Positions 16,422-24,251 of a DNA stretch of 37,849 nt are shown here, piece after piece; position 1 is the stretch's first letter; every line of letters starts with the position of its first letter. The notes below the pieces were generated by a model, which ran no database searches, was not told where the DNA came from, and saw nothing but the letters and a program-made list of their open reading frames with translations. The position numbers and the translations under genes are program-made. Origin of the DNA: Elusimicrobiota bacterium (GTDB taxonomy: Bacteria > Elusimicrobiota > Elusimicrobia > Elusimicrobiales > UBA9959); the NCBI GenBank assembly GCA_003450815.1, contig DMES01000038.1:61628-99476 (forward strand), read 5' to 3'.

Positions 16422-17996
16422 TTATTGGGCGCCCGGCTGATTTATTTTACCCAGGGCTTTGGCGGCCAATCTGCGCACAATAGCATCGGGATCACCCAGC
16501 GCTTTCTTCAGTTCGGGGACGGCGCGTTTAGCCCCGGGACCTATTTTACCCAGGGATTGGGCGGAGAATCTGCGCACTACCACATCAGAATCACCTAAAG
16601 CCTTCCTAAGTTCGGGAACAGCGTTCCTGGCTTTGGGACCGATTTTACCCAGAGTCTGGGCGGCTAATATGCGCACGCCGGCATTGGAGTCGCCCAGCGC
16701 TTTCCTAAGTTCAGGGACGGCGTTTCTGGCTTTGTGGCCCATTTTACCCAATGCTTGGGCGGCCGCTTTGCGCGCGCCGACATCAGGGCTTCTTAGCGCT
16801 TTAACAAGTTCAGCAACCTCATCTTTTTTTTGAGTGCTAATTTCAGCCCTGGCCTGGGGAGTCTCTTTAGCGACAATATTATCCTCATCAGTGTCTTCAG
16901 AAACAGCGTTTGCCGAATCCTGGGAATTCTCGCTGCTCGCAAAATCCTCAGACTCGTTCACCGTTTCGGTGCTTTCAGAAACGGTATTTTCGGTTTTTTG
17001 ACCTATTTTATCCAGGGCAGCGGCGGCATTTACGCGCGCCGCCTCATTAGAATCGCTCAATAACTTTGTCAGTTCCGGCACAGCGCTTTTGGCTTCCGGA
17101 CCGATCTCGCCCAAGGCAAGAGCGGCATTTTCACGCACAAATTCATTTGCGTCGCTTAACATCTTTGTTATGTCCGGTACCGCGCTTTTGGCTTCCGGAC
17201 CTATTTTACCCAGCGCCCAAACGGCATTTTCGCGCACCGCGTTAAAATCCCCCAATGACTTTATAAGTTCCGGAACAGCGTCCTTGGCTTCGGGACCGAT
17301 TCTGCCCAAAGTGTTGGCGGCCAATCCGCGCGCTTCAATATTTGGATCGCTCAATAATTTTATAAGTTCCGGTATAGCGCCTTTAACTTCAGGGCCTATT
17401 TTATTCATGGCGGTCAGAACATGTACGCGGACCTTTTCGTCCGGATCGCCCAGCGCCTTGGCAAGATCGGCCGGAGTATTAGCGCCTATTTTTGCCAAAG
17501 CGACTATCGCCTCGCCGCGCAAATCGGCGTTAGAGGAACTTAATAGCTTTGCAAGTTTCGGAGCGGCATTTTGGGATTCCATGCCTATTTTGCCCAAAGA
17601 AACGGCCGCGGCCTCACGTACGGCGGTATTGGAATCGCTCAACGCCTTGGTAAGTTCGGGGACGGCGCTCTTCGCTGCCGGGCCTATTTTTCCCAGGGTA
17701 TCGGCGGCAAATCCGCGCACCTCGGCATCAAAATCATCCATTAATTTTATCAGTTCCGGAACGGCGCTTTTTGCATCGGGCCCAATTGTCCCAAGAACCG
17801 CGATGGCCGATTTTCGCTTATAGCCATTGGAATCGCCCAGTAATTTAGTGAGCCGGGCGACTTCCACTCTTGACTCATAGGAACCAGCCCTTAATTCCAT
17901 ATTGGAACACAGGGACAGCGAAACACAAGCGAGTGTTACAAGAACTCCCCGCTTGCCGCAGACACGCCAGCTAAAACCCTTACTGTTATAGGACAT
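16422..17996 (-). CDS. Exported HEAT-repeat protein, 13 units
   Basis: A 524-residue scaffold protein made of PBS-lyase-type HEAT repeats. An N-terminal hydrophobic stretch (about residues 17-31) suggests export. I count nine consecutive repeats of about 33 residues, then a Ser/Glu/Asp-rich linker of about 60 residues, then four more. The unit pattern is LxKxLxDxNxxVRxxAAxxL followed by GKIGPxAKxAVPE. Repeat 4 is shortened to about 30 residues and repeat 7 lacks one residue. Such proteins bind partners through a curved solenoid and have no catalytic site here. The last four units are most alike, which suggests recent expansion. An AAGGGG-like ribosome site lies upstream of the ATG. The TIGR03545-like gene ends about 25 bp upstream, so they may be cotranscribed. 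Confidence 0.88.
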   Translation of the reverse strand: MSYNSKGFSWRVCGKRGVLVTLACVSLSLCSNMELRAGSYESRVEVARLTKLLGDSNGYKRKSAIAVLGTIGPDAKSAVPELIKLMDDFDAEVRGFAADTLGKIGPAAKSAVPELTKALSDSNTAVREAAAVSLGKIGMESQNAAPKLAKLLSSSNADLRGEAIVALAKIGANTPADLAKALGDPDEKVRVHVLTAMNKIGPEVKGAIPELIKLLSDPNIEARGLAANTLGRIGPEAKDAVPELIKSLGDFNAVRENAVWALGKIGPEAKSAVPDITKMLSDANEFVRENAALALGEIGPEAKSAVPELTKLLSDSNEAARVNAAAALDKIGQKTENTVSESTETVNESEDFASSENSQDSANAVSEDTDEDNIVAKETPQARAEISTQKKDEVAELVKALRSPDVGARKAAAQALGKMGHKARNAVPELRKALGDSNAGVRILAAQTLGKIGPKARNAVPELRKALGDSDVVVRRFSAQSLGKIGPGAKRAVPELKKALGDPDAIVRRLAAKALGKINQPGAQ

Positions 17997-18020
17997 ATAA
18001 CCCCTTTTTGTTAAATAACC

Positions 18021-19793
18021 CTAGAGTTTAAACTTCGGCAATTTCACTTTAGCCGGCGCGGCCTTGGCTTTGATGTTTTTTAGCAGGCTGTCGCCAAATG
18101 AGCTTATTGACTTTTCCCCGGCTCCCAGTTTTTCATTAAATTCCGCTTCTTTTGAAGCGGTAAGGGCATCCAGCCTTTTGCGATAAGGTGCAAGGGCCGC
18201 GTCAACTTTTTTTTCGGCTTCCGCCTCGGCTTTTTTCACTTCAGCCCCAAACGCTTTTGAAAAAGCGCCGGAAAGCGCCCGGGCCAGGTCGGTATCCACC
18301 GCGATTTCAGGTTTTTTAAGCGTACCGGAAAAAGCGGCTTCAATTGAAGCGCCGGAAAGAGAAGAGAAGGTTTCAAGCACAGCCTTCCTTAAAGGAACCG
18401 ATTTTACGGCGTCCGCGTTCGGGGACAATTTTGCGCCGGAAAGGCGGAAAGCGGCCCTGCCTTGAATATTTTCACCTTCTGTCTTGAAATCACCCGCAAA
18501 ATCCCCAAAACCGCTTATATCTACCGAAATAGAGTCAGCAGAACCCAGTTTGAGGTCTTTTACTGCCATACCGGAATATTTCATGGAAGCCTTTGTTTTA
18601 AGCGCATCGCCTGATGCGTCGGCCAAAGCTGAAAGTGAGAGCGAGCGGGCGCCTTTGGCTCCGTTTATCTCAACGGTAAGCGGATGGCCATAGAGTTTGG
18701 GTTGGGAGGTAATTCCCTCTATTTTCCCGGCGTAGTCCAAAGGTTCCTGTAGGCCCAATTCTCCTGAAAGCGACAGCTCTTTTATAAGGAAAGCGGGCAG
18801 GGATTTTCTTCCGGGAAAATGAACAACGCGCCCGCGGGGAGCCTCGTTCGATAGAGTTTTTGCATTCGCGCTTTGCGGCATATACCGGCGCGCTATGGCC
18901 AGCCATTTCCAGACCTTCTCTGTTTTAGCGGCCACTGCCGGGCCGGCTAGCATACGGGCCAGGGATTCTTTATCAAACGAAGGCAGTTTAAGCCTGGCCA
19001 TAACACCAGCGGTATCTTTCTTTCGCGCCTCTTCAATGGCTTTCAGCGATTTTTTAGCTTCGGCCATTTTGGCTTCCAGTTCCATCCTGTCTTTTCTAAA
19101 ATCCTCGGATAGTTTCTTAAGCTCTTTCCCGACCTTAGAGTAAGCCTCGGCCTGCTTCAACTGGTTGCTTTCTCCCCTGGCCTTTTCATAAGCGGCCTTT
19201 AGCGCATCTATACGGTCCTGGTACTTTTTGAAATCAGCTTTTTCAAAAAGCGTCTTATAGTCCTCGTTATACCGGCGTTCCAGCTCTTTAGCCAGTTTCA
19301 CGGACTCAAGGGCATCAGTGTCAATCTTGTAAGAACTGATGGCGCCGCTCTTTATGCTCTCCACCCTGTCAATTGCGAAATCTTTGGAGGAGGCGCTTAA
19401 CCGCGTCACAAATTCTGAAGGGGCTTCTTCTTTAGCCAGAAGAAGTTTTCCGGAGGTCGTGCGCGCGGTGCCGAACTTAAGCCCGGAAAGCGCGGCTTTA
19501 TCTATTACAATTTTCTTCTCAAGCAGAGGCCCGCCTTCCATTTTGAATTCCAGAGCTGAAAGCTCGCAGAGATTTTTATATTCCTCCTTTGAATCCGCCA
19601 CAGTCACGCCGCTGATATGCAGGGCAGGCGGCAGGAAAGAAGTTCTCAACCCGGAAATTTCCACTTTACCCTTAGCGGCTTTTTCCATGCCTTTTATCAT
19701 TCCCCTTTTAAGCATTGGGTCAAAGGCGAAATAAAAGAAAGCCCATGCAAGGAAGAGCAGTGTGATGCGGGGAATGATATAAGATAAGCGCAT
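18021..19793 (-). CDS. TIGR03545-like AsmA-related envelope protein
   Basis: A 590-residue protein with one N-terminal membrane anchor (residues 8-27) and a long periplasmic part. The opening (about residues 25-60, with KRGMIKGMEKAAKGKVEI and a HISGVTVAD strand) resembles the start of AsmA/VPS13-like bridging proteins. Residues 180-260 are Lys/Glu-rich and predicted coiled coil; the second half returns to beta-rich segments. The overall layout, and the neighbouring DUF2062-type gene, match families TIGR03545 and TIGR03546, which are usually encoded side by side. Function is unknown; a role in envelope lipid transport is only inferred from the AsmA resemblance. No Shine-Dalgarno site precedes the ATG. 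Confidence 0.7.
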   Translation of the reverse strand: MRLSYIIPRITLLFLAWAFFYFAFDPMLKRGMIKGMEKAAKGKVEISGLRTSFLPPALHISGVTVADSKEEYKNLCELSALEFKMEGGPLLEKKIVIDKAALSGLKFGTARTTSGKLLLAKEEAPSEFVTRLSASSKDFAIDRVESIKSGAISSYKIDTDALESVKLAKELERRYNEDYKTLFEKADFKKYQDRIDALKAAYEKARGESNQLKQAEAYSKVGKELKKLSEDFRKDRMELEAKMAEAKKSLKAIEEARKKDTAGVMARLKLPSFDKESLARMLAGPAVAAKTEKVWKWLAIARRYMPQSANAKTLSNEAPRGRVVHFPGRKSLPAFLIKELSLSGELGLQEPLDYAGKIEGITSQPKLYGHPLTVEINGAKGARSLSLSALADASGDALKTKASMKYSGMAVKDLKLGSADSISVDISGFGDFAGDFKTEGENIQGRAAFRLSGAKLSPNADAVKSVPLRKAVLETFSSLSGASIEAAFSGTLKKPEIAVDTDLARALSGAFSKAFGAEVKKAEAEAEKKVDAALAPYRKRLDALTASKEAEFNEKLGAGEKSISSFGDSLLKNIKAKAAPAKVKLPKFKL

Positions 19794-19806
19794 AATTTAG
19801 TGCGTA

Positions 19807-19891
19807 AGCGCTGAAGTTCTGAAGAACTGAAGTCCGGACAATGGCTCTCTTCTTAAACTATCCCACTTCAGCGCTTCAGACTTCAGCTCTA
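19807..19891. repeat. Word-built intergenic palindrome, word CTGAAGT
   Basis: AGCGCTGAAGT (19807-19817) is the exact reverse complement of 19865-19875. More of the arms match in a shifted register, because each arm repeats the word CTGAAG(T) three times. It fills the gap between the TIGR03546 and TIGR03545 genes and overlaps the end of the former by three bases. Confidence 0.75.
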
Positions 19892-20392
19892 TTTAAAGTA
19901 CCAATCCAGCAGCCAGGATCCTTTAAGACTCTTCACCAGTTTTGAATTCATCACCGCCGATTTAAAGCGTTCGTTATAGACCGCGGCACCCTTTTTGGCG
20001 GCGACATAAACCGGCACGAACATCACAAGGCCAACAACGAGGCCGCCCAGAAGCACGGTGTTGTTGAAGCCGGTCCAGGGCAGCACAGGTATATTATAAA
20101 GCCTGGTCCAAACCGAAGCGAGCGCCGGAGCCGTAAGGAGCGCGTAGCCCAACGGGTCGGTCAGGCGGTCAAAGACAGGATTCACCAAAGCCGTGGCGAA
20201 AATAGTCAGCAGGGCCATCGGGAAATTTACGCGCAAAGCCATTACAAGCACCAGCAACAGCTGGACCGTCAGGGTGGCTTTAGGCAACAGACCTATAAGG
20301 AAGCCGAATGCCACTCCCGCTGCGATTTGCGGCGGCTCGGTTTCGGTGGTGAGGCCCTTTATAAACTGGCGTATCAGGCCTAATGGGTTCAT
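19889..20392 (-). CDS. TIGR03546-like DUF2062 membrane protein
   Basis: A 167-residue membrane protein with three or four hydrophobic segments. The segment IAAGVAFGFLIGLLPKATL (residues 23-41) is the DUF2062 hallmark, where the Pro sits in a membrane hairpin, and ALVNPVFDRLTDPLGY follows. Families TIGR03546 and TIGR03545 are known as adjacent partners of unknown function, and here they are neighbours in the same direction, which supports both assignments. It probably acts in the inner membrane together with the TIGR03545 protein. Confidence 0.78.
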   Translation of the reverse strand: MNPLGLIRQFIKGLTTETEPPQIAAGVAFGFLIGLLPKATLTVQLLLVLVMALRVNFPMALLTIFATALVNPVFDRLTDPLGYALLTAPALASVWTRLYNIPVLPWTGFNNTVLLGGLVVGLVMFVPVYVAAKKGAAVYNERFKSAVMNSKLVKSLKGSWLLDWYFK

Positions 20393-20434
20393 AGAACTAA
20401 TATATTAAAAATCACTTCTTAATTCAATGGGCTC

Positions 20435-20462
20435 CCAAATCCTCAGACATGGGTGGATTTGG
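20435..20462. repeat. Second copy of the CCAAATCC hairpin
   Basis: CCAAATCC (20435-20442) pairs with GGATTTGG (20455-20462). The surrounding bases match the hairpin at 6738-6758 (GCTCC before, AA after). It lies just beyond the stop codon of the secreted Cys-containing protein. Confidence 0.65.
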
Positions 20463-20468
20463 AACAGT

Positions 20469-21329
20469 CTATTTTGGAAGTCCGTATTCGGGGTGTATCG
20501 CCAGACAATAGTTTTCAAGTATGAACTGTTCGGCGCCGGGTGGTATTTTTTTAATCTTGCACATATCCGAGTTGGGGGGGCAAAGGCTCGCGAGAGGATG
20601 TCCTGCCCGGGTATACTGCTGGCAGGCGGAGCAAATATCTTTAAGGGTTTTTAATACCTGCTTTTTCTTTTCATCTTTCAGCGTTTCAAAAAATTTGGTC
20701 ACATCGCCTTTCATACGGCCTGCAAAAGTGCGGGTGGGGTAAACAAGGCTCAGCTTCGGCTTGCACGATTTGGGCCAGGAGGCCGCCGCCGCCCCCGCTC
20801 CGCCGTAAATCAGCTCCGTGCGGCTTAAAATTCGCCCGCGAAGCGCCGCGGGGGCGGGGACCTCAGGCGAATACTTGCTGTGCGAGGTGAATCCGCCATA
20901 AAGGTCATATTTGGAAACACAGGCGCCAATTTCCGGATAGACTTTTTCTTTTCCGGGACCGGTCACAAAACCGCCCCGGATGTCACCTTCACCGACAAAG
21001 AAAAAACCGAGCACGAACGGTTTTGAGAGCGTTTCATAAACGGAATCAGCCGGCAGGTTTTTATACTCCTCTGTTTTAGCCTGGGGATAAAGCGCGCCGA
21101 GGCCCTGGCTCAGAAAGGCGGGAATATCGGCGCAGGCTTTCAATGTTATGGAATCCTTGAATTTTGAATTTTCCGACAGGTAGCAGTTACCGGTGAAAAT
21201 CAGGAATCTGCCCTGGGAGCAGAAATCAATTATCTGCCCCTCAGCCTCAGGCGCTACATTATTCACGTAAAACTGGGCGGAACCCGAGACCGGCAGGGAA
21301 AGCAAAATTATCACAATTAATATTTTCAT
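20469..21329 (-). CDS. Secreted hypothetical protein with multiple cysteines
   Basis: I do not recognise this family. The 286-residue product has a clear signal peptide (residues 1-18, cleavage near SGSAQ) and at least ten cysteines in the mature part, including a C-terminal SACQQYT, SLCPPNSDMC group, so disulfide-bonded folding in the periplasm or outside is likely. A glycine- and alanine-rich patch lies near residue 175. No catalytic motif is evident. GGAG lies eight bases upstream of the ATG, which fixes the start. It is divergent from the CoA-transferase operon. Confidence 0.6.
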   Translation of the reverse strand: MKILIVIILLSLPVSGSAQFYVNNVAPEAEGQIIDFCSQGRFLIFTGNCYLSENSKFKDSITLKACADIPAFLSQGLGALYPQAKTEEYKNLPADSVYETLSKPFVLGFFFVGEGDIRGGFVTGPGKEKVYPEIGACVSKYDLYGGFTSHSKYSPEVPAPAALRGRILSRTELIYGGAGAAAASWPKSCKPKLSLVYPTRTFAGRMKGDVTKFFETLKDEKKKQVLKTLKDICSACQQYTRAGHPLASLCPPNSDMCKIKKIPPGAEQFILENYCLAIHPEYGLPK

Positions 21330-21436
21330 GCTGATACTCCGATTTACAGCTTTTTAAGAGTATAGCACCGTGAGACGCCATAAAGCAACGCGCGCCGGGA
21401 GGCTCGGGGGGAATCCATTTTGGGATACGCCTTTTT

Positions 21437-21444
21437 GTTATAAT
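21437..21444 (+). promoter_or_regulatory. Extended -10 promoter for the CoA-transferase operon
   Basis: TGT-TATAAT (TATAAT at 21439-21444) is an exact -10 hexamer with the TG of an extended -10 element. No good -35 is visible at normal spacing. It is 48 bases upstream of the first gene of the metabolic run, with AGGAG at 21476-21480. Confidence 0.55.
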
Positions 21445-21491
21445 ATGCGTTCGCTGGTTACTTTACTTCAGCAACAGGAGCGCTTTCAAAG

Positions 21492-22172
21492 ATGAAACCA
21501 GTAAAAACAGCCGCAGCGGCAGTCGCCGGCATAAATGACGGAGCCTCGGTAATGGTGGGTGGGTTTATGAGCTGCGGAAACCCCTTCACTCTTATTGACG
21601 CGCTGATAAACAAGGGCTCAAAAAACCTCACCCTGATTACCAGCGACACAGGTTATCCGGAAGTGGGAGTCGGAAGACTTATCTGCCAGAACAGGGTTGA
21701 AAATCTTATAGCTTCGCATATAGGCACCAATCCGGTATCTGGCAGGAAGATGAATTCCGGGGAAATGAAAGTTACGCTCGTGCCGCAGGGGACCCTTGCC
21801 GAACGCATACGTGCAAAAGGCGCCGGGCTTGGTGGCGCGCTTACACCCACGGGACTTGGCACCGAAGTGGAAAAAGGCAAGCAGAAATTTTCCATAGCCG
21901 GCAAGGATTATCTGCTGGAACTTCCCTTGGGCGCTGATTTCGCCCTGATAAAAGCTGAAGTCTGCGACAAATACGGCAACTGCTTTCTGCCCATGGCCAC
22001 CAAAAATTCCGCTGTGGTAATGGCCATGGCCGCGGACTATGTGGTGGTTGAAGCGGACAAGATAGTAGAACCCGGCGAGCTTGACCCTGAAAAAGTCACT
22101 ATACCCGGAGTTTTTATTTCAACTATAGTGAAAGCGGAACTTCCCGCTTCAAATCTGCGACTTCAGAGCTGA
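21492..22172 (+). CDS. Acetoacetate-type CoA-transferase, alpha subunit (AtoD-like)
   Basis: Alpha subunit of a family I CoA-transferase, most similar in my reading to AtoD/CtfA (acetate- or butyrate-acetoacetate CoA-transferase). It moves CoA between a CoA-thioester and a carboxylate, probably forming acetoacetyl-CoA from acetoacetate. Diagnostic stretches are MVGGFMSCGNP near residue 21, ASHIGTNP near 74, LVPQGTLAERIRAKGAGLGG near 97, and TPTGLGTEVEKGKQ after it. The 226-residue length is normal. The catalytic Glu lies in the beta subunit encoded next. The operon appears to start here, with an extended -10 promoter upstream. It heads a set with HMG-CoA-lyase-like and CaiB-like genes, where acetoacetate could be the shared intermediate. 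Confidence 0.88.
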   Translation: MKPVKTAAAAVAGINDGASVMVGGFMSCGNPFTLIDALINKGSKNLTLITSDTGYPEVGVGRLICQNRVENLIASHIGTNPVSGRKMNSGEMKVTLVPQGTLAERIRAKGAGLGGALTPTGLGTEVEKGKQKFSIAGKDYLLELPLGADFALIKAEVCDKYGNCFLPMATKNSAVVMAMAADYVVVEADKIVEPGELDPEKVTIPGVFISTIVKAELPASNLRLQS

Positions 22173-22187
22173 TAACAAGGAAGCTTT

Positions 22188-22847
22188 ATGGACTCAAAAG
22201 AACTTAAACGGACACGGGTGGTTAAGCGCATAGCCCAGGAACTTCCGGACGGCGCGCTGGTAAACCTGGGCATAGGCATGCCCACGCTGGTGGCCGACCA
22301 TATCCCTCCCGACCGCACCATACTCCTGCATTCGGAAAACGGGTTCATCGGCCTCGGACCCCAGCCGCAGACAGGCAAAGAAGACCCCCGCCTGGTAAAC
22401 GCGGGCGGACAGGCGGTCTCAATAGTGCCGGGAGGCTGTTTCTTTGACTCGTTCATGTCTTTCTCTATCATCCGCGGCGGCCATATTGATTATACGGTGC
22501 TGGGAGCGCTGGAAGTGGATGAGCAGGGAAACCTTGCCAACTACATGATCCCCGGAAAAATGGTGCCCGGGATGGGCGGCGCCATGGACCTGGTGGCGGG
22601 CGCAAAAAATGTGATAGTGGCCATGGAGCATGTTAACAAAGACGGCGCACCAAAGATTTTAAAAAGATGCACCCTGCCGCTTACCGCGGTGGGGGAAGTG
22701 GATCTTATAGTAACCGACATGGCTTTTATACGAGTCACAAAAAAAGGCCTGGTGTTGGAAGAAATTGCGGAAAACACCACAGTGGAAGAAGTGATAAGAA
22801 ACACCGGTGCTAAGCTGCATATAGCCGGAACGCTAAGAAAATTCTAG
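22188..22847 (+). CDS. Acetoacetate-type CoA-transferase, beta subunit (AtoA-like)
   Basis: Beta subunit partner of the preceding gene, 15 bp downstream. The catalytic Glu is in the family signature SENGFIGLG near residue 50, preceded by LVNLGIGMPTLVADHIP. The later motif PGKMVPGMGGAMDLVAGA is also characteristic. Length (219 residues) is usual for AtoA/CtfB. Together the two subunits form the heterotetrameric enzyme. An AAGGAAG-like site precedes the ATG. A gap of about 260 bp with its own promoter separates this pair from the following dehydrogenase, so the pair may be regulated apart from the rest. Confidence 0.9.
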   Translation: MDSKELKRTRVVKRIAQELPDGALVNLGIGMPTLVADHIPPDRTILLHSENGFIGLGPQPQTGKEDPRLVNAGGQAVSIVPGGCFFDSFMSFSIIRGGHIDYTVLGALEVDEQGNLANYMIPGKMVPGMGGAMDLVAGAKNVIVAMEHVNKDGAPKILKRCTLPLTAVGEVDLIVTDMAFIRVTKKGLVLEEIAENTTVEEVIRNTGAKLHIAGTLRKF

Positions 22848-23105
22848 CCAATAACCGTAACGCTCCGCTATTCACTAATACCGTAATACCGTTTTAGTCC
22901 GGAATCACCGCACTCCCGTGCGGAGATAATATAATGCACGCATAAAGCACGCGGGAACGACTGGAAAGCACAGGCTGCCACTAATAATTGACACTAAAAG
23001 CTGGCTTGTGGTAAGATTGTCAATGTTAACTGTTATGGCTGAAAAATTTGCCGCAAGACAGTCCGAAGCTGGCCGCGCCGGCGCGCGAGAATGAGGAGGT
23101 TTATC
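22848..23105 (+). promoter_or_regulatory. Intergenic region with sigma70-type promoter
   Basis: TTGACA (22988-22993) and TAAGAT (23012-23017) are separated by 18 bp, a good vegetative promoter about 90 bp upstream of the dehydrogenase start. The flanks ATTGACA and TGTCAAT are inverted repeats overlapping the promoter, a possible operator. Upstream, CCGCAC and GTGCGG form a small hairpin at 22908-22923. AGGAGG at 23094-23099 is a strong ribosome site for ATG 23106. Confidence 0.6.
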
Positions 23106-24251
23106 ATGGCAGGAAAATATAAAATAGCGTGGCTTCCCGGTGACGGAGTAGGTATTGAAGTTATGGAAGCCGCAAGAATAGTGCTTGACCGAGTTGAGCT
23201 TGACGCCGACTACATTCACGGCGACATCGGCTGGGACTTCTGGTGCAAAGAAGGCGACGCTTTTCCGGCCCGCACCATCGATCTTCTGAAAAGCGTGAAT
23301 GCCGCTATGTTCGGCGCTATCACCTCCAAACCGGTTAAGACCGCCGAGAAAGAGCTTGTGCCGCAGCTCCAGGGAAAGGGGCTAGTCTATCGCTCACCGA
23401 TAGTGCGTATGAGGCAGTTGTTCGACCTGTATATCTGCCTGCGCCCCTGCAAAGCCTATCCCGGCAACCCGCTTAACTACAAAGAGGGCATAGACATAGT
23501 GGTATTCCGCGAAAACACCGAGGACCTTTACGCCGGGGTGGAGTTTAACACCGTGCCGGATAAACTGCGCGACACTCTTGCCGAGCTTGCGCCCGCTTTT
23601 AAGGCGTTTAAGCACCTGAAGGGCGACGAATACGCGATTTCCTGCAAGATAAACACCAAGAAAGGCTCTGAGCGCATCGCCCGTGCCGCCTTTGAATTCG
23701 CCAGAAAATTCAACCGCAAGAAAGTCACGGTGGTACATAAAGCCAATGTGGTTCGGGCAACCGACGGGCTGTTCTTCGAGGCGGCGAAAGCTGTTGCGAA
23801 AGATTATCCCGAAATAAAAATGGACGACGCGAACATCGACGCCATGACCATGTGGCTTCTTAAAAATCCATTCAGTTATGATGTGCTGGTGGCGCCGAAC
23901 CTCTATGGCGATATCATCTCCGACCTAAGCGCGCAAATGGTGGGCGGGCTGGGATTCGGCTGCTCGGCGAATATCGGTGATAAACTCGCTGTGTTCGAAC
24001 CCTCTCACGGCTCGGCTCCCAAATATGCGGGACAATATAAGGTTAATCCCATAGCCACTATCCTTGCCGCCAAGATGATGCTTGACTGGCTCGGCGAAAC
24101 CGCCAAAGCAAAGGCTATTGAGGACGCGACAATTCAGGTGGTAAAAGAGGGCAAAGTGCGTACTTATGACATGGGCGGCTCAGCCACCACTCTTGAGATG
24201 GCGCGGGCAATAGCGGATAAGTGCGGCGTAGCCGGACCGGCAAGAAAATGA
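23106..24251 (+). CDS. Isocitrate/homoisocitrate/isopropylmalate dehydrogenase family enzyme
   Basis: A 381-residue member of the decarboxylating dehydrogenase family that oxidises a beta-hydroxyacid such as isocitrate. Key sites: a substrate segment RSPIVRMRQLFDLY starting at R96, RENTEDLYAG at R135, Mg-binding Asp residues at D269 and D273 in NLYGDIISDLS, and the cofactor loop HGSAPKYAGQ with K306 and Y307. Lys-Tyr at these positions matches the NADP-dependent E. coli Icd pattern. The SPIV substrate segment is closer to homoisocitrate-type enzymes than to Icd, so substrate choice is uncertain. ATG 23106 is chosen for its perfect AGGAGG rather than 23091. The gene overlaps the following lyase gene by four bases (ATGA), so translation is coupled. 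Linkage to aconitase-like and 2-oxoacid oxidoreductase genes favours isocitrate. Confidence 0.82.
   Translation: MAGKYKIAWLPGDGVGIEVMEAARIVLDRVELDADYIHGDIGWDFWCKEGDAFPARTIDLLKSVNAAMFGAITSKPVKTAEKELVPQLQGKGLVYRSPIVRMRQLFDLYICLRPCKAYPGNPLNYKEGIDIVVFRENTEDLYAGVEFNTVPDKLRDTLAELAPAFKAFKHLKGDEYAISCKINTKKGSERIARAAFEFARKFNRKKVTVVHKANVVRATDGLFFEAAKAVAKDYPEIKMDDANIDAMTMWLLKNPFSYDVLVAPNLYGDIISDLSAQMVGGLGFGCSANIGDKLAVFEPSHGSAPKYAGQYKVNPIATILAAKMMLDWLGETAKAKAIEDATIQVVKEGKVRTYDMGGSATTLEMARAIADKCGVAGPARK

Noticed and set aside
17089..17823. Plus-strand open frame of 244 residues opposite the HEAT gene
   Set aside because: It is the antisense shadow of the repeated HEAT units; the minus-strand frame has the clear protein pattern.
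20193..20408. Small plus-strand frame opposite the DUF2062 gene
   Set aside because: Antisense shadow with no ribosome site or domain pattern.
22188..22847. Reading the AtoDA-type pair as glutaconate CoA-transferase
   Set aside because: The alpha subunit matches AtoD/CtfA stretches (for example LVPQGTLAERIR) better, and no glutaconyl-CoA decarboxylase is present; other acyl acceptors stay possible.
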